A DNA stretch of 64,000 nucleotides from Phaeosaccion multiseriatum. Lineage: Eukaryota > Ochrophyta, other classes. The position numbers were made by a program, and so were the translations under genes. The notes under the pieces were generated by a model. The model was not told the origin of the DNA. It ran no database searches and saw only the letters and a program-made list of their open reading frames with translations. The stretch covers positions 4,712,001-4,776,000 of the forward strand of contig OZ218950.1 of assembly GCA_965112735.1 (NCBI GenBank), written 5' to 3'. The stretch's first letter is position 1; each line of letters begins with the position of its first letter. This document shows positions 33,953 to 52,199 of the stretch, one piece after another.

Positions 33953-35681
33953 ATGCAATTCCTCGTCCTCGTGCTGTTGTCCTTTGTAGTGGCTCTGGCC
34001 CACCCATTCGCGTCCCCTGGTAAGACCCACACAGGATGGCAAATCACCACCTGACTCGAAAGATTTATTTCTCGTGCGCCTGACGCTCTCGTGCTAATAA
34101 TATTTCTTCCACACCTTTTTTTCTTCGTTATAACCACCGGGGAGTCAGGGAAGCTGCTGGTGCTTGGAGGAACAGGTGCGGAAGAGGCGAGAAAAAGACA
34201 AGTGGTCGTTGAGTTGAGGAATGATGAACTGTTTCGTTAATATACCCACATTTCTCGTATGGGTCCAAACAGGCTTTGTAGGGGGGGAGGTGATTCGGGG
34301 AGCAGTGAGCGAGGGCTGGGAAGTCACATCGGTGAGTCGGAGAGGAGCCCCCACAGCGGGAGCAAAGGGCTGGACATTGGAGGGAGATGCTCAACTCATC
34401 GGAAAGGTGAGATGCCGGGACTTCCTCGCCTGCCGCTCTCGTCTCTCTCACAGTGCGGCGAGAGATATGAGTGTTGCTCTCTCCCTGAGTAGTAGCAGCA
34501 GCAGCAGCAGCAGTAGCAGCAGCAGGAGTAGTAGCCTTCCCGACCGAAAGTTTGCTTCCCGGCACTTCACAGGTGACGTGGAAGAGTGGCGACTCTTCCG
34601 ATGCAGGCTTCGTGAGCTCCATTGTGCAAGAGGGGGAGTTCGATGCAGTGGTGCACGCCATAGGGATGCTCTTCGAGGGTAACATCAATCGGTAAGTCTG
34701 CTGCCTGAAGGAGAGGAGCGCATCGCTTTGCCCCAAGTATTGTGCTCCCCATGTGCTCAGCTCGCAAGACCTGTCCTTGTCCTGTCATGCTGTGCACCTC
34801 TGCTGCGCCGAAAGATACGTCTCAGGTAGTGGCTCAGTGCCCGACCAAGGCTCAACCTACGACAAGGTCACACGGCAGACAGCTGTTAACGCCATGGATG
34901 CGTTTGCTGCATACGCCAAAGCCAAGAGCGACAGCAGCAGCAGCAGCGGCGACGGCGGTGATGGCGACAAGGCTTGTGCCTCAGCGCCCTTTGTGTTCAT
35001 GTCGGCGGCTGAGGCTGGATGGGGCTTTGACGGTGAGCCACACCCTCCCTCCCTCCCTCCCTCCCTCCCTCCCCCCCCTCCTCCTTCGGTCGTTGCCATG
35101 CCTCCACTGCCGCCGTCCTCACCGTCCTCTTGACTCCCTCCTCCCCACCAACGCTCCTCCTACAGGCGCCTTTCAAGGCACTCCGGTGGAATGGCTGCAC
35201 CGTTACCTGGTGGCCAAGAGGGCTGTCGAGGACCGTCTTCTGAAAGTGTACTCCTCAGGTAAGCGCAGGAGCAAGGAAGAGTGGCCCTCCTTCCCCTCCC
35301 TCCCTCCCTCCCTCCCCCCGCCCCTCCCGCCTGCGAGCAGATAGTGCTCACTGTGCATAAGGCTGTAATGTACCCACCCTCTCTCTTTCAACACTCCTTT
35401 GTTCTCTCCACTGCCCTTTGAACGTATCCCTCCGACTACTACAGACTTGCGCGGAGTAGTGTTGCGCCCGTCACTGGTGTGGACGAAAAAGCAGCCACTT
35501 GCACTCCCGTCCGTGGCGGCTTTCACCGTCGCCAACTTCATTGGTCTGCCCTTCGTGGATAGGCCCGTCAACGTCAAGGTTAGCCCCGACCTTGAACACG
35601 TACCCTCTACCCCTACCCTCACCCTCACCTCTGCCCTCATTCTCACCCTCACCCACCCCCTCACCCTCACCCTCCCACTCT

Positions 35682-35712
<31 letters not shown>

Positions 35713-36020
35713 CCCTCCCCCATGTCCCTGACAATTTGACAACAACGCCCAGACGGTGGCCAAGACAATTCTCCAGGTAAAAAGATATGAATGTGATTGT
35801 ACAGTATGATTGTCGCAGATGATACCATGTGTGGAATACTCGAGAGTAAAAGTCACTCACTCCCTTCGCCCTTACGTTTTGTTTGACTTGCCCCCGGCGC
35901 TCTCTCCTGTCCCCCCCCTCCCTGCCTTCCCCCCTTCAGGCCCTGCGCGACCCAAGCACCAGTGGGGTTGTTGACTACAAGGGCATGGCCAAGCTCGCTG
36001 ACGCCTACGGCAAGAGGTAG
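33953..36020 (+). CDS. Atypical short-chain dehydrogenase/reductase, NAD(P)-binding
   Basis: Nine exons: 33953-34019, 34149-34175, 34273-34406, 34573-34691, 34815-35032, 35166-35258, 35445-35578, 35753-35776 and 35940-36020, giving 298 residues. The first exon is a signal-like peptide (MQFLVLVLLSFVVALAHPF). The Rossmann motif GGTGFVG lies at residues 29-35, followed by WEVTSVSRRG. Further family features are FDAVVHAIGMLFEGNINR, SGSGSVPDQGSTYDKVTR, FVFMSAAEAGWGF and DLRGVVLRPSLVW. These match the atypical SDR group that includes yeast COQ11 and plant plastoglobule/mitochondrial At1g32220-like proteins. NAD(P)-linked work on a quinone or lipid is a reasonable guess. A Ser/Asp/Gly insertion (AGC repeats) sits at about residues 155-170. 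Exons of 27 and 24 nt are noteworthy. Exon 5's start was chosen because it restores the conserved SGSGSVP text. Confidence 0.87.
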
Positions 36021-37283
36021 TCAGTCAGGTAGGCCTGAGGTGTGAGCAGCACGGAGGAGCAGGGGGGGCATGGGCAGGTAGGTACTGAGCGGGTGCACAG
36101 CTTGCGAAGGAGCCGAAGTGAAGCGTGGTAACCGCAGCCCCTGTTCGACCATTCTCGACCGGCCGGAGTGAGGAGGTGGAAGACCCCAAGCGCATGAAGT
36201 GCGTGCGCTACACAAGGAGCAGCAGGGGCAGAAGCGTCTTGAGGAGAGCGAGGGAAGCGAGGCCAAGAGTGTTGGGGCCATGCCATGATGGATGGCGTCA
36301 CGTAACGGGTCCGGGCCCCGTGTATTTTTGTTGGACCTTGTTCCATGCATCGGGCAGCTGTGCTCTTTGCTCGTGACTCCCCTCTACTTCATTTCACCCT
36401 TCCAACTTCATCTCCCAGCGTAGCATTGCACCCAAGCCTTCGGGCGCCCTCTTCCACCTGCATACATGACACCATGAATACTCTGTATAGACCAGTACAT
36501 ACATGACTGAATACTCTGTATAGATCGGTACATACATGAGATGGATGCTCTCTCCCTCGCCGCACGGCTTGCTTGGGTCCACACGATGGCCTTGTGCAGG
36601 AGAGGTTGTGGAGGTGAGAGTGGGGGAGGGTTGAGGTGTTCGGGGTGGGTGGGCAGGAGGCTGGGGGGGGGGGGGTTGTAAAAGGAGGAGGGATGGGCGA
36701 AGGATGAGAGGAAGAAGCGGCGGCGCGGCAAGGTCAAAGGGGCGAAAAGGCGCCTTCGCTCCGAGAAGGGAGCCCCCCCCCCACCTTGCCCCACTCCCCT
36801 TCGCCTTGCTTCGATTGCACAGTCAAGCCACAGTCACTGCTCCCCCAACATGACTTGAGTTGATACGAGCTGTACCTAGCTGCTGGGCTCGTATTAAAAC
36901 AGCCCACATGTATCTTGAACCTTTAATTTTTTTTATTTCATAAAAAATTACAGTAAAATTAATTTTTTTATTTTTATTTTCTACATTCTACGTAGTACTA
37001 CGTAGTACGAAGTTATAAAAAACAGATAAACTAGGTGTACCCGTCGCAGCAGAGGGAGATGTGTGCCTGCCCTGCCCTCCCCCCCCTCCCTCCCATGATT
37101 GGAACTGACGAACATCGCACCCCTCTCCTTCCAACCAGGATGGACCCCACGCCCTCCCAGCAGTATAGACCTCACCTCTCCCCATATACCGCACTCCCTC
37201 CGTCCGTCCTTCCTTCCTTCCTTCCCTTCCCTCTCTCCCTTCCTCTGCCAGCAGCCGCCAAGGCGGACTCTCTCTCTCCTTGG
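36021..37283. other. Convergent intergenic region with an AT-rich island
   Basis: About 1.26 kb without a convincing exon. It includes a short duplicated GAATACTCTGTATAGA block (36477-36524), G/C runs at 36663-36675 and 36772-36781, and an AT-rich island at about 36920-37030 that stands out against the GC-rich surroundings and contains a perfect palindrome (separate entry). Confidence 0.5.
36988..37005. repeat. Perfect 18-bp palindrome in AT-rich island
   Basis: CTACGTAGTACTACGTAG reads identically on both strands. It sits at the edge of an AT-rich tract between the 3' ends of two convergent genes. A cruciform, protein-binding or mobile-element footprint is possible; no function can be assigned. 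Confidence 0.9.
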
Positions 37284-43629
<6,346 letters not shown>

Positions 43630-44019
43630 ACTGGCACTGGTAGGGGGAGGCAACGACCCGCCGCAGATCCTCAACAAGCCGATGAGGACAAATTGTGCCG
43701 AAATAACTTTCACAAGGCCCTCCCTGCGCATTCAGAGCTCACCTGCACGCCGTGACCTTCTCCTCAATGGACTTCCCTCTTTCTACTAATGAATGGGACC
43801 GTCACCACCTCGGGGGGGTGCTTGATTTTGTAAGATGAGAGGGCGGGCGGCCGGAGGGTATGCGAGTTGTAATCTACACACAGATGCCGGCATCTCGGGC
43901 GATTTGGATTCTTTTGATCCGACCGCCTCCTCCGCCAAGTCCTGGGATCATCAGTCTTTCAAGAACAATACACGCTGAAAAGCAGCAGTCCAGCACTCTA
44001 GGTCCATCCAATTAACACC
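43630..44019. promoter_or_regulatory. Bidirectional promoter region of the G6PDH / 6PGDH pair
   Basis: 390 bp separate the two start codons. A probable G6PDH 5' UTR intron (donor GTGAGC at about 43742, acceptor CCTACCAG before the ATG) takes up the left part, leaving under 300 bp for the core promoters. No TATA box is obvious on either strand. GGGCGGGCGGCCGGAGGG at about 43841-43858 is the most GC-rich element. Confidence 0.55.
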
Positions 44020-46876
44020 ATGTCTGAATCCCCGGAGCTATCGAACATCGGCCTGTATGGCCTGGCGGTCATGGGGCAAAACTTTGCTCTCAACATGGCG
44101 AGGTGAGGAAGAGTTTTAGTGTTTACGCGTGAATGCCTCCCTGTTTCCAAACCCCTTGCCTTGACCTGATGAACACCTTATTCCTACGACCTGAACAGTC
44201 ATGGCATCAAGGTCTGGGTCTGAACGCCTCCACTGTTTCCAAAACCTGTGCCTTGGGTTGATGATATCCTGGTGACCCTCCCTGCGAAAGCTTTAGTCCC
44301 TCTGCGTGAATGCCTCCACTGTTTCCCAAACCCCGTGTCTTGACCTGATGACCACCTCGTGACCCTCCCTACCTACTATCTGAACAGCCATGGCAAGTGT
44401 CTATGCGTGCACACCTCCGCTCTATCCATTCCCCGTCCTCCCTTGACCTCACAACCTCCTCCCTGCAATCTCAACAGCCATGGCTTCAAGGTCTCGGTCT
44501 GCAACCGATCACCGGAGAAGGTAGACACCACCGTCGAGCGTGCAAAGGCGGAAGGAGACCTGCCCATCGAGGGACACAAGGACGTCGGCGAGTTCGTCAA
44601 GAGCCTGGCCAAGCCCCGCATGGTCGTGTTGCTGGTGCAGGCCGGCAAGCCCGTAGACAGCACCATCGAGAAGCTGACGGAGCACCTGGAGGAGGGCGAC
44701 GTTGTGATTGATGGAGGCAATGAGTGGTTCCCCAACTCTGTGAGGCGCTCGGAGGAGCTGGGCAAGTTGGGTGAGTGAGTGAGTGAGTGAGTGAGTGAGT
44801 GAGGAAGTCAGGGAGGGTGAGGAAGCCAAGGGGAAGTGAATAGAAGCATGGAAACAATACGGTAGGGAAGATGACATGATGCGTTGGGCTTCGTGCCCCC
44901 CCCAGCGCACTCGGGGCAAACAAACAAGCCTCCTTCCTCCTGCTCCTCCTCCTCCTCACCTCCTCCCTCCCTGCCCCCCTCCCATCCATCCACAAGGCAT
45001 CATGTTCGTCGGAATGGGCATCAGCGGAGGCGAAGAGGGCGCCCGCAATGGGCCCTCCCTCATGCCGGGGGGACCCAAGAAGGCCTACGACCTGCTGGAG
45101 CCCATCATCACCAAGTGCGCCGCCCAAGTGGCCGACGGACCCTGCACCACCTACCTCGGCGAGATTGGAGCCGGGAACTATGTCAAGATGGTACATAACG
45201 GCATTGAGTACGGTGACATGCAACTCATCGCAGAGGCCTATGACATTCTCAAGTCGGTGGCGGGTATGGACAATGAAGACCTTGCCGCTACCTTCGCGGC
45301 GTGGAACGAGACGGATCTGCAGTCCTTCCTCATTGAGATTACGGCTGCCATCTTCGCTAAGAAGGATGATAAGGTGGGTAGGTCAGTCTGTGTGGCGGTC
45401 TGTTGCTGTCGCACGGACGGTCTGTCTGTCTGTCAGTCTGTCTGTCTGTTTGGCTGCCGTTCTCTCTCTCTTTCTCTCTGTCTGCCCTCACGTATATATA
45501 TATATATTATACGTCTGTTCGTACCCTCTGTTTGCCCCTCCTTCTCCCCCCTCCCCTCCCTCTCGCCTGTCCCTGGCAACTTCCAATTTGTCGAAAAACT
45601 GAACCCTCACCCCCCACCCTTCACACTCACAACACAAACAGACCAGCGAGGGCTACGTGGTCGACAAGGTACTTGACAAGACCGGCATGAAGGGCACCGG
45701 CCGATGGACCGTGCAGGAGGCAGCAGAGCGCAGCGTCGCCGGTCCCACCATCGCTGCTGCGCTTGACGCGAGGTACTTGAGTGGCAGGAAGGACGAGAGG
45801 GCTGCGGCGGCAGGGGTGCTCAAGGGGCCCTCTGTTGTGCCCAAGGTGGACAAGCAACAGCTCGTGGAGGATGTGCAGGTGAGGAGGAGGAGGAGATGGG
45901 ATGGGGGAGGAGAGGAGGGGATGGGGAGGAGGAGGAGGAGGAGGAGGAGGAGGAGGAGGAGGAGGAGGAGGAGGAGGGGATGGGGGGGAGAAGGAGGAGG
46001 AGGAGGAGGAGGAGGAGTAAGAGGAGGAGGAGGAGGAGGACACACACACACACTCACACATGCTGGTCTCTCTTCTTTCTCTTCTCACTCTTATCTGTCT
46101 CTCTCTCTCTCTCTGTCATGCCCACGCTCTTCCCTCCCCCCAGGCGGCGCTCTACTGCGCCAAGGTGTGCAGCTACGCTCAGGGCATGTGCCTCATCAAG
46201 GCCGCTTCCGACCACCACAGCTGGGGCGTCAACCTCTCCGAGTGCGCCCGTATCTGGAAGGGGGGATGCATCATCCGAGCCAAGTTCCTGGAGACCATGC
46301 AGGATGCCTTCAAGCGCCAACCTGAACTCGCCAACATGCTGGTGGACTCGCAGTTTAGCGCTCTGCTCAACGAGCAGCAGGCCGGCTGGAGGAGGGTGGT
46401 GTCGCTGTGCGTGGCGAGCGGCATCCCCTGCCCTGCGCTGTCGGCGAGTCTGCAGTACTTTGACTCCTACCGCCGGGAGGTAAGTTGTTGACTTTAGCAA
46501 GCGAGCAAGCAAGAAGGAAGCAAGCAAGGAAGGAAGGAAGGAAGGAAGGAAGGAAAGAAACAGGGCCTCAGTCTCCTTCGTTTGTATACCCCCCCCCTTC
46601 CGCCCGCGGGGTGGCGCGCGCCCAATGGACTTCAATAGATACCGTACTTACGAATTCCCTCGACTCTCTCCTTCTCCTTCTCCTTCCCCCCCCCCCCCCA
46701 ACCCATCCACTGCCATCCCTCAGCGCCTGCCCGCCAACCTGGTGCAGGCCCAGCGTGACTTCTTCGGTGGTCACACATACGAGCGCACTGACATGGCGGG
46801 AACATTCCATACGCTATGGGATGACTCGCACAAGGACCTTGGAGACCTCACGGGGAGGACGGCAGGAGAGCTCTAA
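44020..46876 (+). CDS. GND1: 6-phosphogluconate dehydrogenase, decarboxylating
   Basis: Six exons: 44020-44102, 44478-44770, 44997-45373, 45642-45878, 46144-46479 and 46724-46876, giving 492 residues, the usual size for the family. The NADP fold has GLAVMGQN (14-21). The substrate site has [19 protein letters not shown] (133-151) and [13 protein letters not shown] with catalytic Lys189 and Glu196. GRWTVQEA and the C-terminal [11 protein letters not shown] are also diagnostic. It converts 6-phosphogluconate to ribulose-5-phosphate, CO2 and NADPH, two steps after the product of the adjacent G6PDH. There is no targeting extension, so a cytosolic enzyme is inferred. Intron 1 contains copies of the exon 2 acceptor region, one of which could give an in-frame isoform. 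Intron 4 is a GAG then CA then CT repeat series. Confidence 0.97.
45887..46110. repeat. GAG / CA / CT repeat series in 6PGDH intron 4
   Basis: (GAG)n follows the donor at 45879 with short interruptions to about 46040. CACACACAC comes next (46040-46058), and CTCTCTCTCTCT lies just upstream of the acceptor. The order purine to pyrimidine along the sense strand is clear. Confidence 0.9.
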
Positions 46877-47813
46877 GTGACTAAGTAGCTAACTCTAGTG
46901 TAGTGGAAGAAGGTGTAGCAGCATTGATAGCAATTCTTTCTCGGTTGGAGGTGGTGGTCTGATCATGGTAGAGGACGGTGGGGCCCGAGAACCCTCTCTC
47001 TCTCTCTCTCTCTCTCTAGCTTTTTCGTTCTACCTACCTAGCTTCTATTTGGAGCTCTCTAGCTTTAGGTGTACTCCACTAGCTGGCACCTCCCACTTGG
47101 AGGGCGTATGTATTTGTGTACATGACGGTGGGGAGATTGAGGGCGATTGACGTAGGTCTATGGTATCCGTTACATTCAATGAGAAAGGAGGTGGGAGGAG
47201 GTGGGCGGAGGTGTATGGGGGTGTATGAGGGTGTATGAGAGCCGTAAGGAAGGGCGGGCCGAAGGCGAGAGTAAACCGCACTCCCCTTTTGTAGGGGGGG
47301 CGGGAGGGAGCTTTGTGTTGTGTGCGTGGGTACGCACGTACGTAGTTATGGGGGTGCGAGGGTGGCTCCCTTGGTAAGCTCTGTTGGTAAGCGGGGGAGG
47401 GGAGAGGACAAGGACGGACGGGGCGAGGGCAGCGGCGCAGGCGAAGGCGAAGGCAGGGCAGGCGTTTCTCTCTCGCCTCACCTCACCGTATACATTTGCA
47501 TCAGTACATCAAGCAGTGTCAGGTCACATGGGGACCATTCAGGCCATTCAGGCCATGGGGAGCACAATGAGATTACACTTTCTTTACTTTTGCACCGTCA
47601 TTCTCTCATCCTCGCGCCGAAGTGCCTGCACGCAGCCAGCCCTCTCTTCCTTCCTTCCTTCCTTCCTCATGCATGCAGCCAGCCCTCTTCCTTCCTTCCT
47701 TCCTTCCTTCCTTCCTTCCTTCCTTCCAGCTGTGCTGTGCTATGTGAGAAGCGAAGTGCTCGCCGACACACCTTACGTGTAGCATAAACTCCGTCTCGAT
47801 GTATGTCTGTATG

Positions 47814-47847
<34 letters not shown>

Positions 47848-48013
47848 TGTATGTATGTATGTATGTATGTATGTATGTATGCATGTATGTATCCCTTCCT
47901 CACCGCATATTTCTCAGTCCCGCCACGCAACCCCTGTTTAAGGGGAGGGAGGGACGGAGAGAGAGAGGGAGGGACGGGGGGGGCACAGGACACACACACA
48001 CACAGACATGTGC
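46877..48013. other. Convergent 3' region with tetranucleotide repeats
   Basis: About 1.1 kb with no convincing exon. It contains a (CT)n run at 46991-47018, (CTTC)n at about 47648-47727, (TATG)n at about 47812-47886, and GGGA-rich sequence at about 47942-47975. Confidence 0.6.
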
Positions 48014-48271
48014 TCAGGTGTAGAGAGGGAGGGAGGGAGGGAGGGAGGGGACAGAGGGGGGGAGGGGAGGGGAGGGGAGGGAGAAGATGCATCCATCTAG
48101 GTGAGGAGCACCTTGCGTCTCGTACCTGCAGTCGCAGCGCAAAGTCGCTGCTGCCGTGAGGCCGAGGCTCCAGGGTATCGTTCGATGCTCAAGCAATTTC
48201 CACTCTCCTCCTTCTTCTTGGATCCAATGCTGTGCAGCGAAGCAGCGACAGGGAGAGTACATCGTAGCGAG

Positions 48272-48312
<41 letters not shown>

Positions 48313-49777
48313 GCCCACCACCACCCCGTCCCGCACCACAAACACATTTGCATCTATGGATGCATGTATGCATTCATTCCTTCATTCGCGTCAGCCTCCT
48401 CCCCCCCCCCTGCTTGCCGTGTGCGCCCCTGCCCCACCCACCGCCATCCACCCACTGCCCCATCTACTGCCATCCACCCACTGCCCCATCTACTGCCATC
48501 CACCAACTGCCCCATCTACTGCCATCCACCAACTGCCCCATCTACTGCCATCCACCCACTGCCCCATCTACTGCCATCCACCCACTGCCCCATCTACTGC
48601 CATCCACCCACTGCCCCATCTTCTGCCATCCATCCACTGCCCCATCTACTGCCATCCACCCACTGCCCCATCTACTGCCACCCACCCACTGCCCCATCTA
48701 CTGCCATCCACCCACTGCCCCATCTACTGCCATCCACTGCCATCCACCCACTGCCCCCATCTACTGCCTTCCATCCACTGCCCCATCTACTGCCATCCAC
48801 CCACTGCCCCATCTACTGCCATCCATCCACTGCCCCATCTACTGCCATCCACCCACTCGCCTGGTGTACTCAACTCCCCCGGAACTCACTGCCCCACAGC
48901 CGCACTGCCCCCACCCATTGCCCAGTGACATGATAACACACCTGGGTGGCCAGAAGCGTGTTGATGCTGCCCGCGTTAGCCTCGATGCACGTGCTCCACG
49001 CCTCCTTGCCCCCCGCCACCAAGCGCACATCCCTGCTACTCACTTGCAGCCCCTGTGGTCGGCTCCCCTCTTTGAGCTGATCCTCCCATTTGTCAAGCCT
49101 ACCACCTGCATCTACCAGCTCGGAAACGCCGCTGTCTCCTCGCGTATTGGTGCTCCAGAGCGCTTTCATGCCGTCCACGTCGCCAGTTGTGAGAGCAGCA
49201 TAGAAGGCCTCCAATGCTGTTGTTAAGTTCGATACAGCAGCGGCGGCAGTAGCAGTAACAAGGGAAGGGAAGGGAAGGAAACGAAAGGTTGACACTGTCT
49301 AGTGAAGAAGGTGAAAAGAAAAAAAGCATACAACAGGACAGAAAACTCTACCCACACACGTGTAAGGCGTGCTTTCCACTACACACCACACCACATACAC
49401 ATCCTTTGTCTGACACGTACACGCCCACGCACACACCCACGCACACACCCACGCACACGCCTACCTGTGACCACGGCCTGTTCCTCGTCCGAGAATTTGT
49501 CGTCAGCGCTGGGCACAATGTCGAGAGGAGGGAACACCTGCCAGGCAAGATGTGAGAGAGGAGAGAGAGGTGAGAAAATAGAGGGAGGAGTACACGGCAG
49601 GCAACGGGGCGCTTAACAAAGATTTACGAGTGACGGCATGCAACGGGGCAATTAAGATAAGATAAGATAAGATATGATATGCGAGCGAATCAAAGCGGGG
49701 GGAGAGGGTGACATGCACAAAAAAAACACACACACACGCGCGCGCACACACACACACTCAGACGCACACGCACACAC

Positions 49778-49862
<85 letters not shown>

Positions 49863-52199
49863 GTGCCGAGGAGCGAGTCCCAAGTTGGCACGCCCCTCCC
49901 GCTGCCACAGCTCTTGCCCCTTGTGTTGACTGCCAGCCAGGCACTCCCGCCCCCCTCCAGCCCGGCGTTCTCGCTCAGCAGCTTAGCAAAATACTCGCGA
50001 AATAGCTGGAGGGGGGGGGGGAGAAGCGGAGAAGCAGGAGCAGCAACAGCAGTTGGTGATACAGCAGCAGACAGCTCGACTCTCTACGCTGCGACTCACT
50101 CTGTGTGTCCCTCAGTGCTTCCTCCACCCCGCTCTCCTCCCTCTCCTCCTCCTCCGCCTCCTCCTCCTCCTACCCCACCACCACCACCACCTCCTCCTCC
50201 TCCTCCTCCTCCTCCTCCTCCTTCTTCTTCTTCTTCTTCTTCTTCTTCTTCTTCTTCTTCTTCTTCTTCTTCTTCTTCTTCTTCTTCTTCTTCTTCTTCT
50301 TCTTCTTCTTCTTCTTCTTCTTCTTCTTCTTCTTCTTCTTCTTCTTCTTCTTCTTCTTCTTCTTCTTCTTCTTCTTCTTCTTCTTCTTCTTCTTCTTCTT
50401 CTTCTTCTTCTTCTTCTTCTTCTTCTTCTTCTTCTTCTTCTTCTTCTTCTTCTTCTTCTTCTTCTTCTTCTTCTTCTTCTTCCTGTACCATACCTTTGAG
50501 TTTGAAGGCTTCCACAGCCACCCTTCCCTTGCTGCCCTCCCTCCTTCCTCCTCCCACTCCTCTGCCAAGTTCCCATCCTCGGTGGCCACGCCTATAACAG
50601 ACACTTGCGCCAGCCCAAGCCTCCTCCTGTACACTGCCGCCTCTCGCACAGCCTCAGCCAATGCAGCGGAGGGCGCGTAGAGTGCGACAAAGCTCCTCTG
50701 CAGCCATGGGGACAGGCGGGGGCGGAAGGGAGGGTGAAGAGAGGGGGGGTGGAGAAGAGCACATGGGCGTATTCACTACACCACCCACTGCACCACACTC
50801 TCATCCAACCCTCTCTTGCTGCAACCAGCCCCCCCCAAAGCCCCTTTTGCTTCTGTCGTTCCCCTTGGTGTTGTTGCTTGCCTTCTCACTCCGACCTTGT
50901 GTGTGTGTCTCCCTCATCCATCCATCCATCTATCCCTCCCTCCCTCCCTCCCTCCCTCCCTCCCTCCCTCCCTCCCTCCCTCCCTCCCTCCCTACCACCT
51001 TTACATACCTTTCCCCTGAGATCCCTCAGCCGAAACGTCCTCCGTCCGCCCGACATGGGGTCCTCGTAAGTCACGGAAAGCTCCGACAGCTCCGCTTCTC
51101 TGTCCATGCGAGCCAAACGACGCGTGCGGCTGGATCTGAGGGGGCAAGGCAAGGGCAAGGTAGGAAGGGAGGGCGTTTGAAACTTGAAACCGCTCGTGCT
51201 CCTTTCTTCTTCTGAGCGTGTCTTCGTCTCCTCCATCTCAGGGTGCCTGGTCGCTGCTGCTCCCCTTCGACGTCTTCCTCCGTCGCTGTGCGTCTCACCT
51301 CTCTCGCCAAAAGAGCCCACCCGAGAACACCGTGGTCACAGCCCCTGCAACCAGCCCTGTGGTGTCTAGCTCCGCCCCTAGTGCATCTGCCAGCAGGGGA
51401 GAGCACGCCCCCAAGGCAGTGAAGAACAAGCAGAGCAAGATGCCTGCGAGGGGAGGAGGGGAGGGGGCAGGGGTGAAGAGAGACACCCCAGGAAGAGGGG
51501 CGGTCAAGGTTGAAGAGAGACAAGGTAGAAAGAAGGGCGGTCAACTTCCACCAGACGGGGTGGGGAAGAGGTCGCAATCAATCCCAACACACAAAGCCGA
51601 AGTTTCACCATCACTCGGCCGCTATGTAGACGCGCTGTTCGTCGTACGGCATGCAAGGGACTTACGTATCGGCTCGCTCTGGTTGGTGAGGAGGAGGGGA
51701 GGAAGGAAGGAAGGAGCAGTCGGGAATCGAGGGGCAGTGTTATGAAGACCAGAGGCGAGGGCGCGAGGGGGAGAGGAGCACGTGGAGTAGAGGGAAGTTG
51801 TGGTGTTGTTTCCCGTAGGCTCCACAGCACTGCTTCCCGTACGATCCAGCTCACCTGATTGGCGTTGGCGTAATTAACAAGCGCCTCCCTCCGGAACTGC
51901 CGAAGAGAAAGGAGGTCAAACTGCTGCTTCTGCAAGTACTCATCTCTTTGGTTCTGCTCCCCTCCCCCACCTCTATATTGACGGCATATAGAGCTGCGAC
52001 CCCTCCTAGCCGTCGTACTAACTCTGCTCAGGCATCCTGCTCCAAGCCTTCCTGAAGGGGGCCGCCATGCTCCAAGCCTTCCTCCTGCCTTGGGCCCTGC
52101 TGCGCCCGGCCCTGCACCCAAAAGGAAGCAGGAGCAAGAGCAGCAACTAAATGCTATCAGGAGGAGGCACAGGAGCCCTTCGCTCCGTGCCAGAGCCAT
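48014..52199 (-). CDS. Predicted plastid membrane protein with C-terminal NTF2/SnoaL-like domain (LPA1-like?)
   Basis: Nine exons: 51855-52199, 51666-51678, 51299-51443, 51009-51135, 50494-50697, 49862-50005, 49465-49537, 48942-49216 and 48014-48229, giving 513 residues if the last exon runs to the stop at 48014. An alternative donor (GTACGAG, about 48120) makes the very C-terminus uncertain. ATG 52199 opens a signal peptide with a Cys/Leu core and then an Arg/Gly-rich transit-like stretch. Next come RREALVNYANANQSEPIRI, two possible membrane helices (LLCLFFTALGACSPLLA and TGLVAGAVTTVFSGGLF), a middle alpha/beta part (SFVALYAPSAALAEAVREAA, VSVIGVATEDG), and an NTF2-like domain (ALEAFYAALTTGDVDGMKALW ... 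EWKLLEHRTIPW). The YANANQSEPIR text recalls LOW PSII ACCUMULATION 1-type proteins, which would imply photosystem II assembly. That link is a guess. Exon 2 is 13 nt. Confidence 0.75.
48440..48855. repeat. 26-bp minisatellite in intron 8 of the plastid-protein gene
   Basis: About 16 copies of a 26-bp unit (CCCACTGCCCCATCTACTGC plus CATCCA), with few substitutions and one unit broken by a partial duplication near 48735. The array lies inside the intron 48230-48941. There are no unique spacers, so it is not a CRISPR array. Confidence 0.95.
49733..49861. repeat. (CA)n starting at the donor of intron 6 of the plastid-protein gene
   Basis: About 130 bp of CA with CGCA variants toward the left. On the sense strand it begins GTGTGTGTG exactly at the exon 6 donor (49861). 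Confidence 0.95.
50220..50483. repeat. (CTT)n, sense-strand (GAA)n, in intron 5 of the plastid-protein gene
   Basis: About 87 uninterrupted CTT triplets (264 bp), followed leftward by CTC triplets and CCA triplets. On the sense strand this is (GAA)n starting about ten bases after the donor at 50493, then (GAG)n and (TGG)n. Confidence 0.97.

Noticed and set aside
48440-48855. CRISPR-like regular repeat
   Set aside because: The 26-bp units are directly tandem without spacers, in a nuclear intron of a eukaryotic gene.
50053-50680. Poly-Leu, poly-Phe, poly-Lys and poly-Ser frames
   Set aside because: All derive from the CTT array in the intron of the plastid-protein gene.
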